Shown here: one piece after another, positions 7,565 through 16,152 of the stretch
How the letters are laid out: the number at the start of each line of letters is the position of its first letter
Numbering within the stretch: the stretch's first letter is position 1
Assembly (NCBI RefSeq): GCF_900102695.1
Contig: NZ_FMVW01000005.1
Span: forward strand, 248,001-312,000
Length of the DNA stretch: 64,000 nucleotides
From: Afifella marina DSM 2698
GTDB lineage: Bacteria; Pseudomonadota; Alphaproteobacteria; Rhizobiales; Afifellaceae
Direction of reading: 5' to 3'
Made by a program: the position numbers and the translations under genes
Notes under the pieces: model-generated
Database searches by the model: none
Seen by the model: the letters and a program-made list of their open reading frames with translations, nothing else
Told to the model about the DNA's origin: nothing

Positions 7565-8806
7565 ATGAGCAGCGCCAATGCTTCGCCACGCACATCATCC
7601 GCCGATATGGCCGCCCCTCAAAGCATGCAGGTGTTTTCCGAGAGAAATGCTTGTTCTGCCGTGGAGGTGGTGGGCGACGTCCGCCAGACGGTGACGGCGG
7701 AGTTCCGCCGCGACTGGCGGAAATTGGCCGCCGAGGCCGGGACGCCCAACGCCTTTGCGGAGCCTTTTTTCGTCGAAGCGGCGCTTCAGCGCCTGGTGCG
7801 GCCGGGGAAGGTCAAGCTCGTCGCGTTTGCCGACGATCATGGGCTCATCGGTCTTCTGCCCCTGACCGTTTCTGCGCCGATCCCGGGCATCGGCCGTGTG
7901 GCCAATCGCTTTATGCACATTCACGATTTCGACGGCACGCCATTGGTGCGCCGCGGCAGCGAAGCTCTCTTCCGGACGAAGCTCGGCGCCTGGCTGAAGC
8001 ATGAAGGGATCGCCTTCCTGCGTCTGCGCGACGTGGAGGAGACAAGCCCCGTCATCGACGGGCTTCTCAACGAAGAGGATCAGACGCTTCAGGCCGCTGT
8101 GGTCGCCCGGCTGGTGCGCGCCTCTCTCCATCTCGGCTCCGGTGGGCTGGAGGCGATGCAATCGGGCAAGAAACGGCGCGGTATGCAGCGGCGCAAACGC
8201 CGGCTTCAGGAACTCGGAGAGCTTTCCTTCGTCGATCTGAGTGCGCAGCCGCCTTCCGCCTGGGCGGACGATTTCCTGACGCTCGAAGCGAGTGGCTGGA
8301 AGGGAGAGATGGGAACGGCGATCGCCTGCCGGCCGCAGGAGCGCGCCTTCTTCGAAAAGATGGTGGAGGCGGGAAGCGCCAGCGGGAATCTGATCGTCCA
8401 CGCTTTGGAGCTCGACGGGCGGCGCATTTCGATGACGCTTTATCTGCGCGCCGGCGATGGCGCCTGGGGCTTCAAGAAAGCCTATGCCAGCGATCTTGCG
8501 CGCTGTTCTCCCGGCTTCGTCCTGGAGGCCGAGAGCGCCGCAGCCCTCCAGGCGCAGGGCGAACTTGCTTTTGTCGACACCTGCAGCATCGATGCCGCGA
8601 CACTCGTTCCGGGTCTGTGGCCGCAAGAGCGGGCGATGGCCGACATCGTCGTTGCCGTCGGCTCCGCACGCAAATGGCTGAAGAGCGCGGTGTGGCTCGA
8701 GGAAACGTATCGGGCGAGGCGGCGCGATCTGCGCAGCCTTTATGTCCGGCTGAAACGCCTGCCCGCGCAGGCGCGCCGGGACCGCCCGGCCGCGACACAC
8801 AATTGA
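7565..8806 (+). CDS. GNAT-fold acetyltransferase, BioF2-like (PF13480-type)
   Basis: The 413-residue protein has the layout of BioF2-like/FemAB-related proteins: an N-terminal half starting with the ACDH-like region (FRRDWRKLAAEAGTPNAFAEP) and a C-terminal GNAT fold with RRGMQRRKRRLQELGELSF, ASGWKGEMGTAI and the FKKAYASDLARCSPGFVLE motif that binds the acyl donor in this group. No membrane segment is present. Such proteins are often linked to polysaccharide or cell-envelope acylation, but nothing adjacent confirms this. The start is uncertain: ATG 7565 is used, with in-frame ATGs at 7607 and 7625 as alternatives. The asd promoter overlaps its stop codon. Confidence 0.75.
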   Translation: MSSANASPRTSSADMAAPQSMQVFSERNACSAVEVVGDVRQTVTAEFRRDWRKLAAEAGTPNAFAEPFFVEAALQRLVRPGKVKLVAFADDHGLIGLLPLTVSAPIPGIGRVANRFMHIHDFDGTPLVRRGSEALFRTKLGAWLKHEGIAFLRLRDVEETSPVIDGLLNEEDQTLQAAVVARLVRASLHLGSGGLEAMQSGKKRRGMQRRKRRLQELGELSFVDLSAQPPSAWADDFLTLEASGWKGEMGTAIACRPQERAFFEKMVEAGSASGNLIVHALELDGRRISMTLYLRAGDGAWGFKKAYASDLARCSPGFVLEAESAAALQAQGELAFVDTCSIDAATLVPGLWPQERAMADIVVAVGSARKWLKSAVWLEETYRARRRDLRSLYVRLKRLPAQARRDRPAATHN

Positions 8807-8830
8807 CATTGTGCGCACCTGCGATAAAAC
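8803..8830 (+). promoter_or_regulatory. Sigma70-type promoter for the asd leader
   Basis: A perfect -35 hexamer TTGACA (8803-8808) is followed after 16 nt by TAAAAC (8825-8830). The -35 overlaps the stop codon of the upstream acetyltransferase gene, so asd can be transcribed independently. The predicted start near 8836-8841 lies at or within a few nt of the leader peptide ATG, giving a nearly leaderless transcript, as known for the trpE leader of Sinorhizobium. Confidence 0.65.
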
Positions 8831-8840
8831 CTCCGCCACC

Positions 8841-8876
8841 ATGATGAGCACAGCCAAGACGAAGACGACCGGCTAA
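8841..8876 (+). CDS. Putative Thr/Lys-rich leader peptide of asd
   Basis: An 11-codon frame encodes MMSTAKTKTTG and then TAA. It contains four Thr and two Lys codons among its 11 codons, with two Met at the start; Thr, Lys and Met are the end products derived through Asd. There is no ribosome binding site, which fits a leaderless start right after the predicted transcription start. A second ATG at 8844 would give 10 residues. It is followed six nt later by alternative hairpins. The reading as an attenuation peptide is inference from composition, position and structure; it is too short to be supported by coding statistics. Confidence 0.6.
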   Translation: MMSTAKTKTTG

Positions 8877-8881
8877 TCGCT

Positions 8882-8925
8882 CCGCCCCGATCTCTCCCCG
8901 GGGCGGGGGAGAGATGCTTTGTTTT
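8882..8925 (+). promoter_or_regulatory. Candidate transcription attenuator (antiterminator/terminator switch) for asd
   Basis: The terminator is a perfect 10-bp stem (ATCTCTCCCC at 8890-8899 with GGGGAGAGAT at 8906-8915, six-nt loop) followed by the U-rich GCTTTGTTTT (8916-8925). The antiterminator pairs CCGCCCC (8882-8888) with GGGGCGG (8900-8906). It uses the terminator loop and its first 3'-arm base, and leaves no linker for both to form. A ribosome at the leader stop codon (8874-8876) would cover 8882-8888 and favour termination. A ribosome stalled on the Thr/Lys codons (8850-8870) would leave it free and favour read-through. Confidence 0.65.
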
Positions 8926-8945
8926 CGGGGAGAGAGGAGCTAGAC

Positions 8946-9977
8946 ATGGGTTACAGGATCGCTGTCGTAGGTGCGACCGGCAATGTCGGGCGGGAAATGC
9001 TCGACATTCTCGATGAACGCGGTTTCCCCGCCGACGAAGTCGTGGCGCTCGCCTCCCGGCGCAGCCAGGGCACGGAAGTTTCCTTCGGCGACAAGACGCT
9101 GAAGGTGCAGGCACTCGAACATTTCGATTTCGCCAATGCCGATATCGCGCTGATGTCGGCGGGTGGCTCGGTGTCTCTGGAATGGGCACCGAAAATCGCC
9201 GCCAAGGGCTGCGTCGTCATCGACAATTCCTCGGCCTGGCGCACCGATCCGGACGTGCCGCTGATCGTGCCGGAAGTGAATGCCGACGCGGTTGCCGGCT
9301 TCGCCAAGAAGAACATCATCGCCAATCCGAACTGCTCCACCATCCAGCTCGTCGTGGCGCTGAAGCCGTTGCATGAGCGCGCCAAGATCAAGCGCGTGGT
9401 CGTTGCGACCTATCAGTCGGTTTCCGGCGCCGGCAAGGACGCGATGGACGAGCTCTTCAACCAGACGCGCGCCGTCTTCGTCGCCGACCCGATCGAGACG
9501 AAGAAGTTCCCGAAGCGCATCGCCTTCAACTGCATTCCCCATATCGACGTCTTCATGGAAGACGGCACGACCAAGGAGGAATGGAAGATGGTGGCGGAGA
9601 CGAAGAAGATCCTCGATCCGAAGATCAAGCTTTCGGCCACCTGCGTGCGCGTGCCGGTTTTCGTCAGCCATTCCGAAGCCGTCAATATCGAGTTCGAGGA
9701 AGAGCTTTCCGCCGAAGAGGCGCGCAACATCCTGCGCGAAGCGCCGGGCTGTCTCGTCATCGATAAGCACGAGCCGGGCGGCTACATGACGCCTTATGAG
9801 TGCGCCGGCGAGGACGCCACCTATATCTCCCGCATCCGCGAGGATCCGACGGTCGATTCCGGTCTTTCCATGTGGGTCGTGGCCGACAATCTGCGCAAGG
9901 GTGCGGCTCTCAACACCGTGCAGATCGCCGAACTTCTGGTGAACCGCAAGCTCCTGGAGAACCGCAAGGCCGCCTGA
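8946..9977 (+). CDS. asd: Aspartate-semialdehyde dehydrogenase
   Basis: Asd reduces aspartyl phosphate to aspartate semialdehyde with NADPH, the branch point to lysine/diaminopimelate, threonine and methionine. The protein has 343 residues. The N-terminal VVGATGNVGREML is the nucleotide-binding loop. The catalytic Cys130 lies in IANPNCSTIQ, and the SVSGAGKDAMDEL and VRVPVFVSHSEAVNIEFE regions match the family. The ATG at 8946 follows AGAGGAG; the codons upstream belong to the attenuator. The next gene starts inside the stop codon (TGATG). lysA and metX, which use its product, are elsewhere in the window. Confidence 0.97.
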   Translation: MGYRIAVVGATGNVGREMLDILDERGFPADEVVALASRRSQGTEVSFGDKTLKVQALEHFDFANADIALMSAGGSVSLEWAPKIAAKGCVVIDNSSAWRTDPDVPLIVPEVNADAVAGFAKKNIIANPNCSTIQLVVALKPLHERAKIKRVVVATYQSVSGAGKDAMDELFNQTRAVFVADPIETKKFPKRIAFNCIPHIDVFMEDGTTKEEWKMVAETKKILDPKIKLSATCVRVPVFVSHSEAVNIEFEEELSAEEARNILREAPGCLVIDKHEPGGYMTPYECAGEDATYISRIREDPTVDSGLSMWVVADNLRKGAALNTVQIAELLVNRKLLENRKAA

Positions 9978-10732
9978 TGGCGGGCGCGACGGGGAGAGGG
10001 GCGAGCGGCGGTGACAAAGCGGACCGGCCGCGTCTCCTGGTGACGGGCTTCGGCCCGTTCCCGGGCGTTGCGACCAATCCGAGCGCCTGGCTGGTGGAGC
10101 GGCTCGCCGACAAGGCGGGCGGGCCTCGCCTCGATGCCGATTTGCGCACCGCCATTCTCGCGACCGACTGGCAGGAGGGGCCGAACACACTCGACCTCCT
10201 CTGGCAGACGCACCATCCGGATGTCGTCGTGCATTTCGGTGTGGCGGCCGGGGCGCGCGGCTTTCGGCTCGAACGTGTCGCCCGCAATGCGAGGCTGGCG
10301 CGTCCCGACGTGCGGGGCGCTCTGCCGCCATCGGCGGAGCTGGAAGAGGCGGGGCCACCCTCCTGGCGCGGCTCGCTGCCGTTGCGGCGCATCCATGCGG
10401 CGCTGTCAGGCGCCGGCATTCCGGCCGATTTTTCCGACGATGCCGGCGATTATCTCTGCAATGCCATCTTCTATCGCTCCGGCCGCTATGCGGCCGAGGC
10501 CGGCCGCCTCGTCATGGCGGGGTTCATCCATCTGCCGTTCTGCGATTCCGCACCGGATGCCGCCGTTCCTGACGGTGTTCCTGCCGCGGTTCCTGACGGT
10601 GTTCCAGACGATGGCGTGGCGGGGCCGACCTGCCTTGCCGACGAGGTGATGCTGGCCGGCGCGCGTCTCGTTCTTGAGACCGCCATCGCAGCGTGGCGGG
10701 AGCGCGCCGGCTCGAGCTTCGATCGCGACTAG
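9977..10732 (+). CDS. Pyroglutamyl-peptidase I-like protein (peptidase C15 family)
   Basis: The 251-residue protein starts at ATG 9977, overlapping the asd stop, so it is translationally coupled. It carries the C15 opening LLVTGFGPFPGVATNPS and a plausible catalytic triad: Glu99 (FRLERVARN), Cys161 (DYLCNAIFY) and His185 (GFIHLPF). Such enzymes remove N-terminal pyroglutamate from peptides. It is longer than bacterial Pcp (about 215 residues), with an Asp/Glu/Pro-rich insertion before the last helix. That insertion includes an in-frame 24-nt duplication coding VPDGVPAA and VPDGVPDD (10565-10605). Its stop codon overlaps that of the convergent DUF2147 gene. Confidence 0.85.
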   Translation: MAGATGRGASGGDKADRPRLLVTGFGPFPGVATNPSAWLVERLADKAGGPRLDADLRTAILATDWQEGPNTLDLLWQTHHPDVVVHFGVAAGARGFRLERVARNARLARPDVRGALPPSAELEEAGPPSWRGSLPLRRIHAALSGAGIPADFSDDAGDYLCNAIFYRSGRYAAEAGRLVMAGFIHLPFCDSAPDAAVPDGVPAAVPDGVPDDGVAGPTCLADEVMLAGARLVLETAIAAWRERAGSSFDRD

Positions 10733-11070
10733 CGCCGCTGCCAGTTCTGCGTCTTGCAGAAGATGCCGAGCGCACAGCCCTTGAGTTTCAGGCTGTTCGC
10801 GGAGGTGAGGGTGGCGGAGCCGGAATAGGTCTTGTCGTCTTCCGGATTGACGACCGTTCCCTTGTACTTGCCGTCCGAGCCCTTCATGCGGCCGATCTCT
10901 TTGCCCTTGTTGGGGCCGCTCGTCACCTTCATGCAAAAGGCGTCGCCGCAGGAGCTGATGCGCACCGTGTTGCCAGTGGCGGCGACCCAATTGCCTTCCA
11001 GAGGGTCGGCTGCGGCAAGGGCCGGCCACGCGACAAGGGCCGCGATGAGCGCGATGGTTTTGATCTTCAT
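10729..11070 (-). CDS. Secreted DUF2147-family protein
   Basis: The 113-residue protein starts at ATG 11070 behind GGGAGGAGA. Residues 1-21 form a Sec signal peptide (cleavage around LAAA-DP). The mature part has the DUF2147 layout: EGNWVA near the start, ISSCGDAFCMKV, GKEIGRMKG, YSGSATLTSANSLKLKGCALG and a final Trp motif. Four Cys in two pairs suggest disulfides. DUF2147 proteins are small beta-barrel-like periplasmic proteins of unknown role in Proteobacteria. Its stop overlaps the stop of the convergent C15 peptidase gene. Confidence 0.88.
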   Translation of the reverse strand: MKIKTIALIAALVAWPALAAADPLEGNWVAATGNTVRISSCGDAFCMKVTSGPNKGKEIGRMKGSDGKYKGTVVNPEDDKTYSGSATLTSANSLKLKGCALGIFCKTQNWQRR

Positions 11071-11185
11071 GACGTCTCCTCCCAAGTTTTTTGTCACTAT
11101 GGGGAGGAGTTGAGACAAAGAAAACCGCGATTTTCGCGGGCCGCCCGGCTGCCGTTGCGGAAGTTTTCGCAGTTATGAACAGGTT

Positions 11186-12064
11186 TTACGCCAGGCTTAT
11201 TGGGCCTTTCGCTTCGGCGATGCGCCGCAACGCGATGCGGCCGAGATTTGGCCGGAGCATCACGTCCTGTCCTTCCGCAAACGCAAGCTCATCGCGGCCG
11301 AGCTGTTTGGTGACGGCGAAGAGGTCGGCCGTGCCGGCCGCCGCGAAGGCGAGCGCTTCTTCAGAGGAGGCGCCGAGGATCTTGCGGCCGAGATAAAGCG
11401 CTGAAAAAAGATCGCCCGCACCCTTCGCCGGATTTTCCACGACGGGGTGTTCGGCGAGGATCGTCTCGTTCGGCTTGACGAGCACGGCCGCCATGCGCCC
11501 GCGCATCAGGGCCGGCGCCGAGGTGACGATGACTTCGGCCGGGCCGAGACGGCGTGCGTCGGCGACGAGCGCGGTCGGGTCGGGCTCGGGCTTCGTCCCC
11601 GTCAGCCAGCCGAATTCGAAGACGTTCGGGGTGGCGATGTCGGCGAGCGGCAGGAGATGGTCGCGGATCGCCTCCGCCACCGGCTCCGGCACATAGAGGC
11701 GGTCGGAATCGCCCATCACCGGATCGCAGAGATAAACGAGACCCGGAAAGCGCTCTTTCAAGCCGGCGATGAAGTGGGCCGTCTCTTTCACATGTTCGGC
11801 GCGGCCGAAATAGCCGGTGGCGACGGCGAGCGGCGGGCGCTCGGAAAAGCGTGTGGCGACGCCGGCGAGAAGGGCTGCGAAATCGGCGGCGCTCGCCAGG
11901 ATCGGGCGGCCGAGGCCGAAGCCCGGATGATGCGGCAGAAGTACGGTCGGGATATCGACCGTCTCCATGCCGAGCCGCTCCAACGTGAAACCCATGATGC
12001 GGTTGCCGACGGCGCCGGCGGCGACATGGCTGGAAATCAGAATAATCCGGCCGGAGGAAGCCAT
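11186..12064 (-). CDS. pdxY: Pyridoxal kinase
   Basis: The enzyme phosphorylates pyridoxal with ATP in the vitamin B6 salvage pathway. The 292-residue length and the ribokinase-fold features fit PdxY: ILISSHVAAGAVGNRI at the start, LLPHHPGFG, YLCDPVMGD, DIATPNVFEFGWLTG, and the anion-hole and ATP motif NPAKGAGDLFSALYLG with the catalytic Asp. The start ATG at 12064 has AAGGAA upstream. It is probably transcribed alone: a hairpin separates it from the DUF1127 gene upstream on the same strand. Confidence 0.93.
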   Translation of the reverse strand: MASSGRIILISSHVAAGAVGNRIMGFTLERLGMETVDIPTVLLPHHPGFGLGRPILASAADFAALLAGVATRFSERPPLAVATGYFGRAEHVKETAHFIAGLKERFPGLVYLCDPVMGDSDRLYVPEPVAEAIRDHLLPLADIATPNVFEFGWLTGTKPEPDPTALVADARRLGPAEVIVTSAPALMRGRMAAVLVKPNETILAEHPVVENPAKGAGDLFSALYLGRKILGASSEEALAFAAAGTADLFAVTKQLGRDELAFAEGQDVMLRPNLGRIALRRIAEAKGPISLA

Positions 12065-12129
12065 TGCATTCCTTCAAGATGAGGCAGGGAGAATCAGGGC
12101 CATCTGAACCAAGGCGGCCCAGAAGAGCA

Positions 12130-12158
12130 AGAAGCCCGCCGCAATGCGACGGGCTTCT
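12130..12158 (-). terminator. Terminator-like hairpin after the DUF1127 gene
   Basis: A perfect 9-bp stem (AGAAGCCCG at 12130-12138 and CGGGCTTCT at 12150-12158) has an 11-nt loop. On the minus strand it is followed by the moderately U-rich TGCTCTTCT. It lies between the DUF1127 gene and pdxY, both leftward. Confidence 0.5.
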
Positions 12159-12202
12159 AGAGATCAAACGGGGCTTTTTGGGGTTGAGGCGAGCGCCTCA
12201 CG

Positions 12203-12514
12203 TCAGCGCGTGCGAACACCGCGGCGACGCTGGCTTGCAATCCGATCGGCGCGGCGGCGGACCAATTCCGCATTCGGATCAGCAGACAGCGGCATTGCGA
12301 GAGCGCTTTCGACCTCAAAACGCGTCAGGCCGATATCCTGCAGCATCTGGTCGTCGAGGGTGGCAAGCCGATAGGCGGCACGGCGTCCCTTGATGGCACG
12401 CGCAAGACGCAGGAGCGTGTTTGCGAGCGGCTGCAGGAAGGCGCCGGCGCGGGCGGCGAGATCGCCTGATGCGGCGGGTCGGACCGCCGGATTGTGAGAA
12501 AGATTGTTGAGCAT
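12203..12514 (-). CDS. DUF1127 domain protein
   Basis: The 103-residue protein starts at ATG 12514 after TTGGAGG. The core DUF1127 motif YRLATLDDQMLQDIGLTRFEVE lies at about residues 47-68. The basic C-terminus (RRRADRIASQRRRGVRTR) suggests nucleic acid contact. Small DUF1127 proteins are abundant in Hyphomicrobiales and some influence phosphate, motility or stress responses through RNA binding. Here it is divergent from a LysR regulator gene 166 nt away, an arrangement often seen for this family and suggesting control by that regulator. Confidence 0.88.
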   Translation of the reverse strand: MLNNLSHNPAVRPAASGDLAARAGAFLQPLANTLLRLARAIKGRRAAYRLATLDDQMLQDIGLTRFEVESALAMPLSADPNAELVRRRADRIASQRRRGVRTR

Positions 12515-12680
12515 TGCTGCCTCCAAACGGAAAATCGGGTCTTCCGAAACCCGGTTCAGGGAATGGCGGCGGGACACCGTGTCGTACCGTCCATGACCCT
12601 CATTTCGTCTTTCCCTATTGATCAATCAAACGAAAAGGTTTTACATTTCGGTTCAGTTTCATTGAATCATGAGGCGCGTC

Positions 12681-13583
12681 ATGCAGCCGATCCTGGATGC
12701 CGATCTTCTGCGTACATTTGTCGCGATTGCCGATACCGGAAGTTTCTCCGTCGCCGCCGAACGGGCGGGGCGTACGCCCTCGGCCGTCTCCATGCAGGTG
12801 AAGAAGCTCGAAGACCTCGTCGGACGGCGGCTCTTCGACCGCGATTCACGGCGCGTCGCCTTGACCGCTTTCGGGGAATCGATGCTGCCGGATGCGCGCC
12901 GCATCCTGCAGATGCATGCCGAGCTCTGGGGTCGGCTGAAGCAACCCGACCTCGAAGGCTCAATCACCGTCGGTACGCCGGACGAATATGCGAGCGCCTT
13001 CCTGCCGCGGGTTTTGAGGAGTTTCGCCCGCACGCATCCGCGCGTGCAGGTCAACGTCATCTGCGACATCTCGGCGAAGGTGCGCGTCTATCTGGAACGC
13101 GGCGACATCGACAGCGGGCTCGTCACCAATGCGGACATTTCGGACGCGCAGTTCCTCCGCCGGCAGGTGCATGAGGAACAGCTCGTCTGGCTCGGGGCGC
13201 GCGGAGGCACGGCCTATCGGCGCGAGCCTCTGCCGGTCGCCGTCGCCAATCCCGATTGCTGCTGGCGCAAGCGCTCCGTGGCGGCCTTGAACAAAGCGGG
13301 CTTCCGGCACCGCGTCGCCTATCAGAGCGCATCGGCCGCCGGTCAGATCGCAGCCGTTGCCGGCGATCTTGCCATCGCGCCGCTGCCGGCGTCGCTGGCG
13401 CGCGGCGATCTCGTGCTTCTCGGTGCCGATACGGGGCTGCCGGATCTCGGCACCTATGCGATCTCCTTCATCGCGCGCGACGAGAATGATCCGCTCGTCA
13501 TGGCGCTGTCGGACCATGTGGCGGAGAGTTTCGCCCCGGCGAGCGTCCCCGCCACCGGCATGAGCCTCGGCAAGGCGGCGTAG
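12681..13583 (+). CDS. LysR family transcriptional regulator
   Basis: The 300-residue protein has an N-terminal winged HTH (about residues 1-60; LRTFVAIADTGSFSVAAERA and GRTPSAVSMQVKKLE are the helix-turn-helix) and a C-terminal periplasmic-binding-like effector domain. ATG 12681 is preferred because the family begins just before the LLRTF segment and a GAGG lies upstream; ATG 12669 is in frame too. It is divergent from the DUF1127 gene with a 166-nt shared upstream region containing an inverted CGGGT/ACCCG repeat near the DUF1127 start, a possible operator. The effector is unknown. Confidence 0.92.
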   Translation: MQPILDADLLRTFVAIADTGSFSVAAERAGRTPSAVSMQVKKLEDLVGRRLFDRDSRRVALTAFGESMLPDARRILQMHAELWGRLKQPDLEGSITVGTPDEYASAFLPRVLRSFARTHPRVQVNVICDISAKVRVYLERGDIDSGLVTNADISDAQFLRRQVHEEQLVWLGARGGTAYRREPLPVAVANPDCCWRKRSVAALNKAGFRHRVAYQSASAAGQIAAVAGDLAIAPLPASLARGDLVLLGADTGLPDLGTYAISFIARDENDPLVMALSDHVAESFAPASVPATGMSLGKAA

Positions 13584-13643
13584 GATTTCACCGCCTTGCG
13601 CTGAGGAAAAGGTCAGGGAGCCCGCGAGGTGCTCGGAAGAGGT

Positions 13644-14330
13644 TTAGGAACCTGCAGGCGCTGCCGCCGAAGGGGCATCACGGGTCGTTTGGGCGGTGCC
13701 GTCGAGAGCCGCCTTGATCAGCTGCGTGCCGTCGTCCGAATTCCATTCCGCCGGGCCGTTCATATGGCCGACGAGGCAGCCATTGCCGTCGACGAGCGCC
13801 GTCACCGGCAGGCCGACGGCGAGCCCCATCGCCTTCATCTTGTTGAAGATGTCCATGGATTTGTCGGTGAGGAGCGGCAGATGCTCGACGCCGATCTCGT
13901 CGAGGAACTGGCGCGGCCGCTCCGGCCCGGAGGTGTCGATGTTGATCGGCACGACGGAAAAGTCGTCGCTGCCGAGATCGCCTTCGAGCGCATCGAGCGC
14001 CGGCATTTCTTCACGGCAGGGGGCGCACCAGGTGGCCCAGAGATTGACGAGCTTCAAACGGCCGGAGAGATCGGCGAGGCTCTGCTCGCTTCCGTCCGCG
14101 CCGGTAAAGGTGAGGGCGCTCAGATCCTGCGGTCTGCTGGCCGGGATGAAGGCCGCCACTTCGCCGCCGATCACCGGGTCGAGGCGTGCACCTGCCTCAA
14201 CGGCCGCCTGGCAATTGGCGCCCAGTTCGCCGGCCGCATCATTGCCATTGCCGGGAATCCCGTATAGGGCGAGTCCAAAGCCGAGGACGATCACTGCGAA
14301 CGTACCGAAGGCCAGATAAGTGCGTTTCAC
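13644..14330 (-). CDS. tlpA: Membrane-anchored thiol:disulfide oxidoreductase, TlpA family
   Basis: The 228-residue protein has an N-terminal membrane anchor (residues 5-24) and a periplasmic thioredoxin fold with active site WCAPC (Cys102 and Cys105) in [20 protein letters not shown]. TlpA of Bradyrhizobium reduces proteins needed for cytochrome aa3 assembly (copper-centre thiols). The gene sits divergent from argH with only 46 nt between start codons, which is the conserved rhizobial arrangement. The C-terminal tail (SAAAPAGS) is low-complexity. Confidence 0.93.
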   Translation of the reverse strand: MKRTYLAFGTFAVIVLGFGLALYGIPGNGNDAAGELGANCQAAVEAGARLDPVIGGEVAAFIPASRPQDLSALTFTGADGSEQSLADLSGRLKLVNLWATWCAPCREEMPALDALEGDLGSDDFSVVPINIDTSGPERPRQFLDEIGVEHLPLLTDKSMDIFNKMKAMGLAVGLPVTALVDGNGCLVGHMNGPAEWNSDDGTQLIKAALDGTAQTTRDAPSAAAPAGS

Positions 14331-14376
14331 TGTAATCTGCTCCGAATCTTCATCTTCAAAAGACTGCGATCAACTG

Positions 14377-15807
14377 ATGTCCAACCGCATGTGGGGCGGC
14401 CGCTTTTCCGAAAGCCCGGACGCCATCATGGAAGAGATCAACGCTTCCATCGATTTCGACCGGGCTCTTGCGAGCCAGGATATCGCCGGCTCCAAAGCCC
14501 ATGCCGAGATGCTGGCGAAAGCCGGCATTATTTCGACGGAGGATGCCCGCAAGATCATCGACGGTCTCGACCAGATCGCGGCCGAGATCGAGGAAGGCCG
14601 CTTTACCTTCTCGCGGAACCTGGAAGACATTCATATGAATGTCGAGGCACGTCTCGCGGAATTGATCGGCGATGCGGCGGGGCGTCTGCATACGGCGCGC
14701 TCGCGCAACGATCAGGTGGCGACCGATTTCCGGCTGTGGGTGCGTGACGCGCTCGACGATCTCGATCGCCAGATCCTCGCCTTGATGAAGGCGCTCGTGA
14801 CGAAGGCGGCAAAGCATGCCGGCACCGTGATGCCGGGCTTCACGCATCTGCAAAGCGCGCAGCCGGTGACCTTCGGCCATCACATGCTCGCCTATGTGGA
14901 GATGTTCGCACGCGACAGGAGCCGCTTCCGCGATTGCCGCGCCCGCCTCAACGAATGTCCGCTCGGCGCTGCAGCCCTTGCCGGCACCGCCTTTCCGATC
15001 GATCGGAAGATGACAGCAGCCGCGCTCGGTTTCGACCGGCCCGCCGCCAATTCGCTCGACGCCGTCTCCGATCGCGATTTCGCCATGGAGGCGCTCTCGG
15101 ACGCCTCGATCTGTGCGATCCATCTGTCGCGCTTTGCCGAAGAGATCGTCATCTGGTCGTCGGCGCAGTTCCGCTTCGTCAAGCTCTCCGACAAGTTCAC
15201 CACCGGCTCCTCGATCATGCCGCAGAAGCGCAATCCGGATGCGGCGGAGCTGGTGCGGGCCAAGGCCGGGCGCATCATCGGGGCGATGAATGCGCTGATG
15301 GTGGTGATGAAGGGTCTGCCGCTCGCCTATTCCAAGGACATGCAGGAAGACAAAGAGCAGGTTTTTGACGCCCTGCCGTCGCTGTCCCTGTCGCTTGCGG
15401 CGATGGCCGGCATGGTCGCCGATCTGCAGCCGAACGAAGCGCGTTTGCGCGAGGCCGCAGGCATCGGTTTTTCGACGGCGACCGATCTCGCCGATTGGCT
15501 GGTGCGCGAGGCGGGGCTGCCGTTCCGCGAGGCGCATCACATCACCGGCCGGATCGTGGCCGAGGCCGAAGCGCTCGACGTCGATCTCGGCGAGATGCCG
15601 ATCGAGGCGCTGCGCAAGGTCTATCCGAAGCTCGATGCGAGCGTGTTCGACGTCTTGTCCGTCGATGCCTCGGTCGCGAGCCGCGTGAGCGAAGGCGGCA
15701 CCGCCCCCGACAATGTGCGCCAGCGCGCCAGCGAATGGCAGGCTCGGCTCGCCGAGGAGGAGGCTCTTGCAAAAGCCACTGCGCTTTCGCCCGAGGGCTC
15801 GTTATAG
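14377..15807 (+). CDS. argH: Argininosuccinate lyase
   Basis: ArgH splits argininosuccinate into arginine and fumarate, the last step of arginine synthesis. The protein has 476 residues, starting at ATG 14377 with [15 protein letters not shown], the canonical N-terminus. The fumarase/aspartase superfamily signature [16 protein letters not shown] is intact, as are [16 protein letters not shown] and [18 protein letters not shown]. It is followed 23 nt later by lptM and then lysA, the conserved order in this order of bacteria. Confidence 0.97.
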   Translation: MSNRMWGGRFSESPDAIMEEINASIDFDRALASQDIAGSKAHAEMLAKAGIISTEDARKIIDGLDQIAAEIEEGRFTFSRNLEDIHMNVEARLAELIGDAAGRLHTARSRNDQVATDFRLWVRDALDDLDRQILALMKALVTKAAKHAGTVMPGFTHLQSAQPVTFGHHMLAYVEMFARDRSRFRDCRARLNECPLGAAALAGTAFPIDRKMTAAALGFDRPAANSLDAVSDRDFAMEALSDASICAIHLSRFAEEIVIWSSAQFRFVKLSDKFTTGSSIMPQKRNPDAAELVRAKAGRIIGAMNALMVVMKGLPLAYSKDMQEDKEQVFDALPSLSLSLAAMAGMVADLQPNEARLREAAGIGFSTATDLADWLVREAGLPFREAHHITGRIVAEAEALDVDLGEMPIEALRKVYPKLDASVFDVLSVDASVASRVSEGGTAPDNVRQRASEWQARLAEEEALAKATALSPEGSL

Positions 15808-15830
15808 TCCGCGAAAGGAAGAGGTTCGCG

Positions 15831-16112
15831 ATGGCCTGGCTGCGCTTAGCTGTGGTTTTGATGATGACGGCAACGGTGGTTGCCGGCTGCGGGCGCCGCG
15901 GTGCGCTGCAGCCGCCTCCCGGTGCGCCCGAAGCGGTGACACCGCGCGGCGACATCGGCAATCCGGGCTCCACCGATCGCAATTTCGATGATCTGACCAG
16001 GCTCGACGAGCCGGCGGCGAACGACAAGGATGGCGACATCGCCACGCGTCGTGCCGAGGAAGCGGAGAAGGCCCATGGCGGGCGCCGCTTCATCCTCGAT
16101 CCGCTGATCTAA
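15831..16112 (+). CDS. lptM: Small lipoprotein, LptM family
   Basis: The 93-residue protein starts at ATG 15831. Residues 1-19 are a type II signal peptide with lipobox VVAGC (Cys20), followed directly by the LptM signature GRRGALQPPPGAP. LptM (YifL) binds the LptD/E LPS translocon in E. coli and helps its oxidative maturation. The C-terminal half (acidic, ending FILDPLI) matches the longer alphaproteobacterial form. It lies between argH and lysA, the position in which this lipoprotein is nearly always found. Confidence 0.9.
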   Translation: MAWLRLAVVLMMTATVVAGCGRRGALQPPPGAPEAVTPRGDIGNPGSTDRNFDDLTRLDEPAANDKDGDIATRRAEEAEKAHGGRRFILDPLI

Positions 16113-16152
16113 GTCCGCTGATCTAGGCAGGGCGCCAGGGAAGGGCGAAGCT

